A DNA stretch of 64,000 nucleotides. It comes from Hydrangea macrophylla (Eukaryota > Streptophyta > Magnoliopsida > Cornales > Hydrangeaceae). The notes beneath the pieces were generated by a model. That model was given only the letters and a program-made list of their open reading frames with translations, made no database searches and had not been told where the DNA came from. Made by a program: the position numbers and the translations under genes. The DNA is taken from positions 49,997,155 to 50,061,154 of the forward strand of contig CM066994.1 in NCBI GenBank assembly GCA_033977485.1, given 5' to 3'. Positions 11,206 to 23,199 of this stretch are shown piece after piece (position 1 is the first letter of the stretch; every line of letters starts with the position of its first letter).

Positions 11206-12110
11206 TTGATACACGTGTTACGGGTACCAAGGTTGAAGATATATCAACGGTACGGGGAGTTTTCGGATGTATTTCCAGAAGGCTTACCAAACGAATTGAT
11301 TGAACGAGAAATTGAATTTACTATTAAAGTAGCCTTGGGATCCCAGTCAGTATCAAAAACACCGTACATAATGGCACCGATAGAACTCAAAGAGTTGAAG
11401 ATTCAGTTGTAAGTGTTATTGGACAAGGGATTTATCTGACCTAGTGTATTGCCGTGGGGTGCACAGATCTTATTTGTCAAGAAGAAAGATAGAACCATAA
11501 GGATGTGCATAGACTATCAGGAGTTAAATAAGCTAACTATTAAGAACAAGTATCCGTTGCCCAGAATCGACTACATATTTGATCAACTTCAAGGAGCTCA
11601 ACTATTCTCTAAAATTGACTTGTGATTGGGCTACCATCAGCTGAAGGTAAAAGAAGAAGATGTGGAGAAGACTGCATTTAGGACCCGTAATGGCCACTAC
11701 GAGCTTCTAGTCATGCCATTTGGGGTTACTAACACACCGGCAACATTCATAGACTTGATGAATCAGTTATTTAAAGATTATTTGGATGAGTTTGTAATCA
11801 ATTTCATAGATGATATCTTGATATATTCCAAAAGTATAGAAGATCATGAAAGACATTTACGGTTAATTCTACAATGACTCCGAGAAAAGAAGCTGTTTGG
11901 AAAGTTGAAGAAATGTGAGTTCTGGTTGACTGAGATTGCATTCTTGGGGTGCATAATATCAAAGGAAGGTGTATCAGTAGACGCGTAGAAAGTTAAAGTC
12001 GTAGCTAATTGGAATCCACCAAAAAATGTGTCAGAGGTACGAAGCTTTTAGAAGTTAGTCGGTTACCACCGGAGGCTTATAGAGAATTTCTTGAGAATTG
12101 CAACACCTAT
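11206..12110 (+). pseudogene. Tekay reverse transcriptase (T2)
   Basis: RT motifs are recognisable across several frames: [92 protein letters not shown], and the catalytic [10 protein letters not shown] near 11806. Stops occur at 11410, 11441, 11623, 11875, 11986 and 12048. The gene is cut at 12110 by an Athila solo LTR and resumes at 13747. Confidence 0.85.
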
Positions 12111-12766
12111 TGACACGAGAATTTTTCTGTGTGCGCTTGTGTGCTATAGCCAAGTGTAGGTAATCGTGCAAGTAGTAACTGGATAAGACCAGGTCGATCC
12201 CACAGGGAAGGTGTTAAACTACTACTTAGATTATTCTAAAAAAAAAAAAAAAATTCAATATTTTAAAGGAGCGTAGAACACAAAGTCCCACAATTTATCA
12301 ACTACTAAAACAATTAAACTAAATTAAACTAATTACCAACTAATCAACTAAAGCGACGATTTAAAATGTGTGTTTCTTAATTAAAAAGGAATGTTGGGAT
12401 TACATGAATCCACCACGACCTAGCCATCTACCATGCAGTTGCATTGAAGCTCAATGGTGTACGTCCTCTACAGTATTCCGTATTTCTCTTAGAATAAAGA
12501 ATCTATAGTCCTTTCATGACCGGGACTATATCATCACAATAGATTTTGAAATACACAGAAGCGGTTTAAAACAATAGTTAAGACTCTCACCTACAATGGT
12601 GTTAGCATTGCGGGTGGTTTGCAAAAGTTATTGAAGAAAAATGCCTCAAGGCTTAAAGTTCACAGACTGTTTTGACAAACTGAGCGTTTGGGGACAGTTT
12701 GATAACAATCCAGTAAAACAGAAAGTCTAGGAATACTGCATAGAAGGTCCTCAAGAAAAAGGGTGT

Positions 12767-12886
12767 TCAATCGATCGACGCGCTTTCGATCGATCGAACA
12801 TCTTCTTCTTTCGATCGATTGAACTATGTTCGATCGCTCGACTGTGTCTCTGGTCCGATCGATCGAACTACTTCGATCGATCGAGC
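12767..12886 (-). promoter_or_regulatory. TCGATCGA island, downstream block of solo Athila LTR
   Basis: About eight variants of TTCGATCGATCGAAC occur, many of them perfect palindromes, and it is transcribed if the minus-strand TATA at 13306 is used. The equivalent block in the complete Athila LTR is 53458-53580. Confidence 0.6.
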
Positions 12887-13305
12887 ACAGGAGTAATTCT
12901 GCTGCATGGAAGAGGCCTGAGATCACGGTTTCATCGTGATCTCCCAACCCGGGGACTACTCAGACATCGTCTGGAGTGTCACAGATTTGTTCTTAACATA
13001 AATATTCATTAAGGTTGCGTTTGGTTGAGATTTAAGCATTAAAACTATGAAAAACTATGGTTTATCCACTACCAACAAGTAAAACTATGATCTATTCAGA
13101 TTTAAACTATGTAAGCTACTAACAGAATGTAAACAAAACTGATATAAGAAAACCTGGAACGAACGAGCTATTAATAACCTTTAAACTTCACTTGAATTCA
13201 ATGTTCAATCACCAAAACCTACAAGAATCAAAGTAGAACACTCTCTCTCTATGTAAAAACTGATAAAATGTAAAGTAGGCTCCCTCTGGACGTACACAAT
13301 ACGAG

Positions 13306-13313
13306 TTTTTATA
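13306..13313 (-). promoter_or_regulatory. TATA box of solo Athila LTR
   Basis: The minus strand reads CTATAAAAAC. It lies about 70 bases downstream, in the minus sense, of the TCGATCGA island 13382-13496. Confidence 0.55.
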
Positions 13314-13381
13314 GTAACAACCTAATGCTAGAGTTTAACATGCATTCTGCTGCGTGCGCGTAAAAATCTGATAAAAGGCAT

Positions 13382-13496
13382 GTTCGATCGATCGAACAAT
13401 TCTCGATCGATTGAACTCTTGGGGACTTCGATCGCTTGAACTTATCTCGATCGATCGAAACTTCGATCGATCGAATGGTCTTCATTCGCTCGAACT
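13382..13496 (-). promoter_or_regulatory. TCGATCGA island upstream of TATA in solo Athila LTR
   Basis: About seven variants of TCGATCGATCGAAC occur, including the self-complementary GTTCGATCGATCGAAC. The position matches the island 54073-54186 of the complete Athila element. Confidence 0.6.
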
Positions 13497-13746
13497 CTAT
13501 ATTTCAGCTTTGACATGTCTTCTTTAGAATTCAGCATTTCCCTTCATCATTATCTTTCAATTCTTCACACAACAACTGCAGTCTGCACAAATTACAGCTA
13601 AAACACACAACTTATCATAGTTTAATCAATATGTGCATAAATAAGCATTGTAATTCAAATTGCAGATAAATGGAGGAATTGTAAACTAAATCCATACTTT
13701 TTCTTCTATTAGCGCGGTTGTATTTTACAAATACTCCCGCTTGTCA

Positions 13747-14240
13747 CCTATGACCCGATTGATGAGAAAAGATGTGCCATTTATTTAGAGTTCTGACTGT
13801 GAAGAGAGCTTTATGGAGTTGAAGACTCAACTAATGTCAGCGCTGATCTTGACTATTCCTTTGGGTACTGATGGGTTTAATATTTACAGTGATGCTTTAC
13901 ATCGAGGATTGGCATTTGTCTTGATGCAAAACGACAAAGTAATTGCATATGCTTCACGATAGCCGAGACCACACGAGATCAACTACCCGACACATGATTT
14001 GGAGTTAGCGCCGTAATATTTGCTTTAAAGATTTGGCGGCACTATTTATATGGGGAAAAGTGTAAGATTTACACCGACCACAAAAGTTTGAAGTACCTTT
14101 TCATTGAGAGAGATTTGAATATGAGATAGAAGCGTTGGTTAGAGTTGATGAAAGATTATGACATGACCATCCACTACCATCCGAGAAAAGCCAATGTGGT
14201 GGACGATTTACTAAACCGAAAGTTAACAAGTAATTTGATC
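13747..14240 (+). pseudogene. Tekay RNase H remnant (T2)
   Basis: T2 pol resumes after the solo LTR. FNIYSDALHRGLAFVLMQNDKVIAYASR and [12 protein letters not shown] are the RNase H core, with the aspartate of YSDA present. A frameshift near 14010 and multiple stops follow. Downstream traces include [16 protein letters not shown] and [13 protein letters not shown] sequence. Confidence 0.75.
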
Positions 14241-14499
14241 TATGCCTTGACTACTCAAGAGAATTAATACGGGAGATGGAGCAGTTGAAACTAGAGGTAA
14301 TTCCAGAGACTAAAGGTGCTTTAATGTCGGCTATCATTGCATAACCATCTTTAGTAGATGAAATTTGAGATAAACAACTCCAAGTCCTATCCCTAAAGAA
14401 GATTTGCGAAGGTATACCTGAGGGTAGACAGCTGGAGTTCACCTTTGAAAATGGTGTATTGAAGTTCAGAAATCGGGTTTATATACCTAATGCGAATAG

Positions 14500-15400
14500 A
14501 ATCAAAGAACCAGTTCTAGAAGAGGCACATAACACCAAGTATTTGATCCATCCAGGAAGCACGAAAATGTACCACGACTTATGAGAAAATCTATTGGTGC
14601 TCAGGAATGAAGCGGGAAGTAGCAGAGCATGTGGCCAAATGTGTAATATGTCAACAAGTAAACATAGAGCATCAGAGACCAACAGGACAGTTGGAACTGT
14701 TACCTATACCAGAATGGAAATGGAAGAACATTACAATAGACTTTGTATCGAGTTTGTCGAGATCTAGAAAGTTGAATGACACTATTTGGGTAATCGTTGA
14801 TCGATTGACCAAGTCGGCACACTTCTTGCCAATCAAAACCAATGACCCGATGAAACTATTAGAGTTATATGTTCAAGAGATTGTGAGATTGCACGGAGCT
14901 CCAGTATTGATTGTTTCTTACAGAGATATCAAGTTCACATCACGATTTTGACAGAGATTATAGCAAGCTATGGGTACTAAACTGAGTTTTAGTATGGCAT
15001 TCCATCCTCAGACCAATGGACAGTCAGAGCGAGTAATTCAGATATTGGAAGATATGTTTAGATTATGTGTATTAGACTTCAAGGGTGATTGGAAAGAACA
15101 CTTGCCACTAGCTTAGTTTGTTACAATAATAGTTTCCAATCCAGTATTGGAATGGTGCCTTTTGAGGCTTTGTACGGGCGGAAATGTAGTTCACCAGTTT
15201 GTTGAACTGAGGTGGGAGAAAGGAAATTAATAGAGTCAAAAATTGTTCAATAAACTACGGAAAAGATCAAAGTGATACAACAACGTTTGCGAAAGGCTCA
15301 AAGTCGTTACAAGAGTTATGCGAACTTAAAGAGAATATCGATAGAGTTCGAGGTAGGAGACTGTGTATTCTTGAAGGTTTGACATATATCGAGTATCCAA
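14500..15400 (+). pseudogene. Tekay integrase (T2)
   Basis: The finger and start of the core form one open stretch (14607-14951): VAKCVICQQVNIEHQRPTGQ, ITIDFVSSLSRS, IWVIVDRLTKSAHFLP. The second catalytic position reads VSYRDIKF, with Tyr replacing Asp. FHPQTNGQSERV carries the glutamate (near 15020). The rest is scattered over frames with many stops. Confidence 0.8.
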
Positions 15401-15540
15401 TCAAGATTCTTGATAGGAAAGAACAAGTGTTAAGAACGAAGACTATTCCATTAGTCATGGTATTGTAGCGGAATCATTAGGTTGAGGAAGCCACGTGGAA
15501 AAAGGGATAATGAAATGCAAGAACTGTATCCATATCAATT
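15370..15540 (+). pseudogene. Chromodomain remnant (T2)
   Basis: The stretch YPIKILDRKEQVLRTKTIPL, then VEEATWKK across two stops, corresponds to the T1 chromodomain (RPVKILDQSIKKLRNKDIPL and EASWEVK). It confirms the chromovirus assignment of T2. Confidence 0.78.
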
Positions 15541-15582
15541 CGAGACTTGAGGTACTGCGAGTTTAGGGACAAACTCTTTTTT

Positions 15583-15596
15583 AAGGAGGGGAGAGA
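15583..15596 (+). other. Polypurine tract of T2
   Basis: AAGGAGGGGAGAGA lies immediately before the LTR start TGTAACACCC at 15597. Confidence 0.85.
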
Positions 15597-17243
15597 TGTA
15601 ACACCCGCTCCTGCGACCTATATTTAATTGAGTTTAGCATGCTTTATTAATATTATATTAATGATGTAGTTATATGTGCTAAGTGAGTTTTAACTCACTA
15701 AGATAATTAGGGGTGTCCAGTTGAGAACACAAATATTGGCCAGTGTGGCAGTCCCAATTTGGGGCAGTTATGAGAGGTCCTTGTGTGATGGAACAGATAC
15801 GTGGAATAATTCTTATATGCTTAAATATTTATTAAGGCACATGTGATTAATATGTTATATATGTTGATTTAATAGCATGTTAATTGTTAGAGACCACTCC
15901 GTTAGGGATACCTTTAGGAGAGTGAATTGGACACGTTGAATAATTAGTAGGTTAATTAGCAACTTCATAATATTTTGTGGAACCACTTATGGGACCCATT
16001 CATGACATAGACAAACACCTATTTAAGTTTGGGACACTTTTAATAAGTTTCATTAATAGCAGGGGTATAATTGCAAAACTTATGAAACCTTAGGGAGGCT
16101 ATAATAGAAACAAAACTTGGAATTACATGTTGATAGACACTTGGCTTAGTGACTCATCAAACCTCACCCTTCTTCACCAATGTAGACAACAGAATTATAG
16201 AAAGGAAAATATGAGAATTACGACGGAATTACGCCGACGCTCTCTATGCCAAACGACGTGATGTTTGACATCAGTTTTCTAAACATGATACATATTTGGA
16301 CTCCTGGAGGTGAGTCTAATGTGTAGGTACTAATCTTACTGATTTTTGAGATAGTTTTCTGCGACTCAATTCGGGGGTTTAGCTCATAACTTATAAGTTT
16401 TGTATAGGAATTATACTAGGAACATACTAGGATATTAATTCTGCGTATAGGAGCGAAAAGCAAGAGGTGGGTGACAACAATTATGGAATTTGGATAATTC
16501 GATGTTTGAGATTGTGTTTGTGAAGTTAAGCATATTTAGCTAGCTTAAATTCACATGTTTAGAGTAATTTGGATAGTTTATGTATAATTTGTGAAATGGC
16601 ATGGTGAAATGACTACTTGAGCATGTTGAGCTGTTAAAGTGGATCAAAGGAAAACTTGTACTTGCCATCGAGTATGTGATTAGTTGCCAAATTGGCCATG
16701 AGGTCGCACGACTGAATGAGAGAGGTGTGGGTCTGTAGACACCCCGATTTTGACCAAACGTCGAATCCAGGGATTGATTACCTCTAAAGACCGATGATGA
16801 CGGTGACCAGTGAAATTCAAAGATTTTCTAGAGAATTCAAATCCTTCAAAGATTCTCCAAATCAAGTTTTCAAATTGAAAAAAAAGAGAGAAAAATTGGG
16901 TGGTCGGGAGAAACCCAGAAGTTGAAGAACGCATGAGAAACCCAGTCTGGGAATTCGTCCTAAAAAAATAAGATATAAAAGTTTTTTGGAAAAGAAAATA
17001 AAAGGAGAAAATGAAAGAATAGAAAAGAGCCTTGAAAAATAAAATGACAAAAGAAGAAAGGAAAATATTATTGAGAAAAAGGAGAAAAGAAAAGAAAAGA
17101 GAAAAGAGAAACAAAATAATATATTAAAGTATATACTATGCATATGGATGTATTCTTAATGAAATACATTAATACAATTTACTAATAATTAAGTTTATGT
17201 TAAGATTTGTTTTGAAATTAAAAAAGGAACAAAATTCTGTTAG

Positions 17244-17355
17244 CTGCGGCACGAAATGAAGCCGGCGGCACTCACTGAGTGCCGCTCGGCATTTACTGAG
17301 TACCACTCAGCACTCAGTGAGTGCCGCAGGTAAGTCGTCGAGTATCGTGCGCTGT
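17244..17355 (+). promoter_or_regulatory. GAGTGCC island of 5' LTR
   Basis: Four or more copies of CACTCACTGAGTGCCGC-like, self-complementary units occur in an AT-rich context, ending about 50 bases before the TATA-like sequence. The same motif family occurs at 29889-29992, 33925-34046 and 36871-36962. Confidence 0.65.
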
Positions 17356-17405
17356 AACAGTTTGTTTTAACTCGAATTTACCCATTTAACCTTGTGATGT
17401 TGGTC

Positions 17406-17413
17406 TAAATAAA
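17406..17413 (+). promoter_or_regulatory. Degenerate TATA box of 5' LTR
   Basis: TAAATAAA stands in GGTCTAAATAAACAGACC. The 3' LTR has TATATAAA at the corresponding position (37052). Confidence 0.65.
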
Positions 17414-20050
17414 CAGACCTTCATCTCCATTATTGTGGGACTTTTGGGAATCATATTCATATATACAAGAGTTACATATAGTAGAGAGAGAAAGTGGAGA
17501 AAGAAAGAAGAAATTTTTCTTGAAGAACTTGAAGAATTGAAGAAGAATTTGGAGGATCTTCACCAAAGAGAGAAGAAATCCTTGAGGTTATAGAGGTAAC
17601 CTTTCAACTCTATGTAGAATTAGGCAAGTTCAATCACAAATTCCTAGTTCTAGGATCTTTACACATTTTCAAAACCTCTCTTCCTACCTCATTTCATCAC
17701 ACACCACATAGAATTTGTGATTGAATTTCATGGTGTTTCATTAATTTGGATTTATAAGCCTTGGGTTTAAAAAATATATGAGTTGGTTTTGAAGAATTTG
17801 CTCTTTTGAATTTTCTTAAGTGAGCCTTGATTTTAAATTTCTATTTTCCTTTTGAGATTCATAAGATTTTATATGTTTCTTTGAGTCCCTTTGAGTTTGA
17901 TTCTTTAGTTTCCTATGATCCTATGATTCATATGGAGATTAAGGTGGATCATGGCCATATCTACACATTGTTGGTTGGGTTCAAGTCTTAGCTCATGACT
18001 TGGATCTCCCTACTAAGGATCTTATGAAATTCATACTATATTCCATAGAGATTTGAGTAGATTTGGGTTTCATTTAGTCTCCAAGGACCATTAATTTGAG
18101 CGGAGAATAAGATATCATACCTCTAATTCCTTCAAGGATCATATGTTTGAGGGAGGATTTAGATTTAAGTTTTCATAGTTCGTTTGTTGAAATCCAGGGG
18201 ACTTGAATGTTCAAGAGTCCATAAGATTGAACAAGACCTTAGGATTCTCTTGCTAAATCTTCAAATATATGAGATCTATGATGGAAGTCCATTAAGGCTA
18301 AATCTATGGGTCTCTCCATATCTCATCACTTATTCTAACAATCATAATCATACTTGATCCTAGTTCTATCTAGAATCATGGATCAAGTTTGTTTCAAAAT
18401 ATGAACATTAATCTAACAATGGTGCAGTGAATCCTTAAACCCACTGTGATCAAAGATTTTTCATTAAATCATGGTCCATTGGAATGGGATGAGACCAATT
18501 GGAGGATGTTCATAACTCACTTAAGTACCTTTGTGATTTTTTTTGATGAAATTCCATGTTTAAGATGGTCCGGTCTTATGATTTCAAAGCAAGCAACTCT
18601 CTGTCCAAAATTCCAGAACAGTAAGTCCGTTTTAAAATTAATAAATCAGAACCTCAATCGAACTTCCTTGGCCTCTAATAAATTTTTCTAGGACGTTTAA
18701 TGTGTTAGGAAGATACCCTAAAAAGATCTAAGTGTTTCTCAGTTGATTACTATTTGTAGAAAATCACACACAATCTCTGGACAGAGAGTTGAAAATTCCT
18801 AACTGATGCCTAGTATTTTCCTTATTCCCAGAGATCTAAACATTCAATCTTTAATTTTGTTTTTTGGTTAGAAACTAGACTCACATAGGTATATCATATC
18901 CAAAAACCACTAAGATCTAACCGTTGGAAGTATGGTTTTCCTAACTTTGAAAGTCTGGTCTGCTCTTTGTAATTCATGAGAAACTGTCACTGTTTTTGTC
19001 TAATCTTATTGATTTCAATCTAAATGGTTTCCAAAATGCTTTGGGACTCAAATAATGTTTTGAATAATGATAATTAAGTCTAAATCTAGAGGCTAAGTGA
19101 TCCAAGTTAGTGAAGAATTCATAGCTTGCCCTCATACATATCCATTCATTCATCCATGTATATTGATACTTGTAGTTATGACCTAGCTCTAGGTTGTCTT
19201 GTCCCTAATTGAACCTAGCTGTGAGTTTCTTGTAATCATGTTGGGATCATGCTACCTTTATATGGACATTGCATTGGCTCCTAGTTGAGACTTGCATATC
19301 TATAAAGGTGATGTGTTCTCAACTAATTAGAAGGAATCCACAAATAGGTAAATTCTTTCCATGCTTGATAGATTTAAGATAGAAGTCTAAGATTGATTAT
19401 TTGATATCTTATTTAAAGCATGTGGACCAATACTTGTTTTGTAGCACTCTTGAGGTGCAATTTTTCAACCCTTCTCTAGTTTAATTTAATTCTTTGATTT
19501 TAATTGATTTTTGACTCCAAGTGCGTGTCTTAGACTAGGTCTTGCCTTATGTGTATATATGCGTTAGAGACCTTTTCTTAGGTTTTATTTTTATGTGTGT
19601 ACATTACACGTTTAAAATTTGCGGCTGGATCCCGGGTAAGTTCTCTTGTTCTTATTGCATATCACTTTGCTTGCTAATTGAATTATGTGGTTTTGTATGC
19701 CTTTTATCGTTAGCAATCTTACACCCTTTTAGACAAGCTTTTGTAATGTATATATACATATGTATCAGTTGAGGGCATGCTTAGATTAATAATTCGATTA
19801 AAAAGGATGTTGAGTAGAGGCCTATCATGAGATAGGATAAAAGGGGGTGTTTTAGTCCGCCGGGCTCCTTCCCCTTTCATTCCATAATCCTCAGACCCAG
19901 TTTATCTTTGGTTTCACAAAAGATGGGTTTGCTTTTAAAATGGTTTCTTAATTTTCCTTAAAAAAAATTAAGTGGCGACTCTTTGTATTTGAAATTTGAG
20001 AAATTGTTTTAAAGTTTTAAAAGTGGGCCCAAATGCAGGTATCCACAATC

Positions 20051-20086
20051 TGGCGACTCTGCTGGGGATCGAACCCAGAATTTCTG
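20051..20086 (+). other. Primer binding site, extended match to tRNA-Arg
   Basis: TGGCGACTCTGCTGGGGA starts three bases after the LTR and is complementary to the 3' end of plant tRNA-Arg. Complementarity continues through ATCGAACCCAGAAT and TCTG to about 20086, with about three mismatches in 36 bases. This covers the T arm and reaches the anticodon stem. The tRNA sequence was recalled, not searched. Confidence 0.75.
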
Positions 20087-21340
20087 ATTTTGGGTTCACT
20101 GAGGATTAGACTTGAAAGCATCCTTTTAATCGAGTTAATTATTTTTTGTGTGCCTGTTGCATTGCACTTGCATGTTGCACCAGTCGATTGCACGGAACCA
20201 TGACCTTGGAGGCTCGGGGCAACCCGGTCGGTCAAGCCATCATGGGACTGTGTGATCACCATTGATCTTGTACCATATGTTGGTATATGAAGCGTCCTAT
20301 CAGGTGTGTGTCAAGGGTCCCTTATTTGACCAAAACCCGGCCTTTTGCATAATAGCTTCTACAGAACCTTTCAAAAAATTAGGAAATCAGTTCTTGATTA
20401 GGATTTATATGCTAAGGAGTTTTTTTTTGTATGCCCGAAAAGGATTACTTGAGATGATGACGATGCTTACTTGATAAAAGATGTGTAACCTCTTAATCAC
20501 TTTTGAGCAATTCCTCTTCATGTCCTATGACGTTTGAGAATATGCCGAATCTTGATTATAAGATTACATATCTTATATCATGCTTGACTAATCATCATTA
20601 ACCTTGTATGTATCCAAATTCATAGAAAGTACGGTGATAATCTGATCATGTGATCCTTCTACCCAATGAATTTTAAACCCATCTTTGTAAAAAATAGGAT
20701 TTTTTTACCATCTTTATCCCAGGATTTTTTTTTTCCGGAAAATCACACTTTCAAAACCTTTGAAGTTGACTTGATTAAAGTTCCAAACCAATCCTTGTTG
20801 AAGACATATTTTCACATCCCCCTTTTCGAAAGAAGAATCCCCATGAGTTACTTTCAAAGATCTCGCCTTCTAAAGAGGTACTTTTCAAAATGAGTTTTAA
20901 AAAGTGAAAATTCAACCTGACTATCTTTGTTGAGATATATTTTCATTCTCAAAAGCATTCTCAAGAATTGTTTTCAAAAGATTTTATCATCTAAGAAAAA
21001 TCTTTTCGAATAAATTTAATGACCAACCTTTGAAAGGGTAATGAGGATCACAATGAAAAGGAGAAGTTGGCTCTCTTGATATGAAAGAGGATTTTATGTG
21101 CTTATGTGTTTGTGCGTTAGGATTAGAATTTTCTTTCTTTGGCATATAGAGTAGGCACACACGCACACATGCATTGCATCTGCATGACATATGGACTATT
21201 CATGAAAATTTCTTAAAAAGCATTTGCAAGCAAAATGACAAAATAAAGAAAATTTCTTTGATTTAAAAATTTAAATAAATAAAGGAATAAAATGTGGTTG
21301 TAGGTAAAAGATAGAATCAGCTACAAGCACAGTCTGGTAC
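20087..21340 (+). other. Ogre 5' leader, no gene recognised
   Basis: About 1.25 kb lie between the PBS and gag. Short frames exist but none has recognisable motifs or convincing length, and no extra ORF1 of the kind described in some Ogre elements is evident. The tract at 20696-20990 is AT- and TTTC-rich. Confidence 0.6.
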
Positions 21341-22780
21341 ATGGATTCTACTACAAGGTTAGTGAGAAGAGAGATGGCACAAGAAGCAAATGCAAGAGAG
21401 GTAGCAGAATTGAGGGTCATAGTGGAACAGCAGGCAGGTCAGATGACTAGGATGATGACCATGATGGAAACAATGGCACGGCAGTTGCCAATTGTCGATC
21501 CTCCCCCATCTGTTAGGGAGGAAGATTGGTTCGATGATCCAGAAAGAGCTGAAATACCGAGAGCTGAATAGGAAAGGATAGAGAAAGAAAGGGCTGAGAA
21601 AGAGAAGCTGATGACCGAGAAAGTAGAGAAACTGGAAAGGGTAGTCCGAAAGGCCCACAGAGTGGACACTTACTTGCTGGAACTAGAAGGGTTATATGAA
21701 GGGGTTTGTGAAGTATTACCTGCAGGATTCAAAATGCCTGTGTTTAATAAGTTTGATGGGACAGGGAACCCCTCGTAGCCATATCAGGATGTGTATAGGG
21801 GCTTTTCATCCAAGTGGCTTGAGCACGACCATGATGGCTGTTTTGTTTCAACAGAAATTAACTGGAGCTGCCTTATCGTGGTATCTTATATTAGAGCCTG
21901 GCAAGACCAGGATTTGGGAGGAGGTTGTCAAATTATTCATAGCTCAATACGAGTATAATCAAGATTTAGATGTTACTATCAGAGATCTAGAGACTACCCG
22001 GCAGGGGAACAAGGAATCTTTGCTGAATATCTGAGCCGTTGAAGAGGGAAAGCAGCTAAAATGGTATAGAGGCCAACCGAGAAAGAACAAATCCGGATGC
22101 TGATGAAAAATCTCCAACCCGTCTAACAAGAAAAAATGAGGTTTCAATCCATTAACACCATTGCCGACGTGTTTGATGTGGGAACTTGGATCAAAGACGC
22201 GATATAAGAAGGGTCAATCAAGAGAGAGGAACCAGTGAACAGGTATAGGCGTCCGAATAATGGGACCGGAGGAGGGCATTCAGGAGGTCATTCAGGACCT
22301 ACGGACATGAACGCGTTAAGTGAACCCGAGAAGAAGTTTTATATAACCAGAAGTTACCCGAAGAGAGGAGGAGATTAGCCTTTGAGAAAGTTTGCAGACA
22401 TGGGAGTATCATTGTCCACGGCTCTTGATAGGCTACTAGCAAAGGGACACCCTCACCTATTGGAACCGCGGCCAAGACCAAACCCACCCCCTCCAAATTT
22501 CAAAGCTGATATGTATTGCAAATTCCATCAAGAGCAGGGACACTCAACTGATCGGTGCCTACGATTGAGACATGAAATCCAAGATTTGATAGATAAGAAG
22601 GTGATATCTAAACCACCCGCTAATCCGCCGAACGTCACCAAGAATCCACTACCTAATCATCATGCGGTGCCGCCACCTGGAGTTTACTATTTAGAAAGTG
22701 AAGGAAGCTCTTTTGATCCATCAACATTAATCACTAAGTTGAGATGCCCGAGAAAGTGTTATCAGATACTGGGGAATTGA
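21341..22780 (+). pseudogene. Tat/Ogre gag
   Basis: Gag forms the virus-like particle. The N-terminus (MDSTTRLVRREMAQEANARE, coiled-coil-like) ends at TAG 21569-21571. Another frame carries PAGFKMPVFNKFDGTGNP. The capsid helices include LTGAALSWYLILEPGKTRIW and EEVVKLFIAQYEYNQDLD (21696-22034). The nucleocapsid finger YCKFHQEQGHSTDRC, then LRHEIQDLIDKKVIS (22382-22780), is the Tat-specific pattern. At least three stops and two frame changes break it. Confidence 0.85.
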
Positions 22781-23139
22781 AAATCTGCACTTTGGGCGAG
22801 CTGACGGATAGAAACAAAGGGAAAGTAATAGAAAAGGCTGCCACTACGGATTGGTGGGCACCCAAAGCTGATAGCTCCATTTGGTACAAAGGGGACGACA
22901 GCCAGAGTGTCAATAAAGTTAAGGAAGATCTTTGGTATGAGAGTGAAAAAGAAGAAGAAAGTTTGGAAGTCACTAAAGCACAGGATGATTTTTGGTTTAA
23001 AGAAGAAGTCAGTCATTTAACACGATCAGGGAGGCATTTCAAACCGCACGAACTTGAGGAAGATCACCCAGGCCAGGAATTGGATAAGGGAAAAGGGAAA
23101 GTGAATGAGGAAGAAGAGGAAGATAGGGTCTTGAGATAG
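22744..23139 (+). pseudogene. Acidic, Trp-rich gag-protease linker
   Basis: An open stretch of about 130 residues rich in Glu, Asp and Lys. Short units recur at regular distance: TDWWAP, SSIWYK, EDLWYE and DDFWFK. It ends with SHLTRSGRHFKP, a phrase resembling the sequence just before protease in other gypsy elements. I recognise no enzyme domain. It is probably the C-terminal part of Gag. Confidence 0.55.
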
Positions 23140-23199
23140 ATGAAGAAGATATAAGCGAATATCACTATTTGGGGGTTATTAATTGCTTCCAAGTGTCAT

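Larger units (their letters stand above)
12111..13746 (-). mobile_element. Solo Athila LTR, TSD CCTAT
   Basis: On the minus strand the LTR begins TGACAAGCGGG and ends CGTGTCA. It is flanked by perfect 5-base duplications CCTAT (12106-12110 and 13747-13751). Length (1636) and sequence match the 5' LTR of the Athila element at 52806-54437. It is the product of LTR-LTR recombination. It contains two TCGATCGA islands (12767-12886 and 13382-13496) and a minus-strand TATA box (13306-13313). Confidence 0.93.
16734..20047 (+). repeat. 5' LTR of the Ogre element
   Basis: The LTR runs from TGTAGACACCCCG to TATCCACA. It contains a GAGTGCC island (17244-17355), a weakened TATA box (TAAATAAA, 17406-17413), a GAAGAA-rich leader (17470-17600) and a long U5. 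The only long frames are low-complexity on the opposite strand (Phe/Ser-rich, 16680-17140) and are not credible genes. TGGCGACTCT near 19972 repeats the first ten bases of the PBS. Confidence 0.93.

Noticed and set aside
16680..17143. Two overlapping Phe/Ser-rich frames on the minus strand (again at 36486-36769)
   Set aside because: Low-complexity translation of a GAAAAGAAAA-rich LTR stretch. Both LTRs show it, no domain is visible, and it crosses the LTR boundary.
20051..20086. tRNA gene on the minus strand
   Set aside because: Only the 3' half resembles tRNA-Arg. It starts exactly after the LTR, so it is the primer binding site with an extension.
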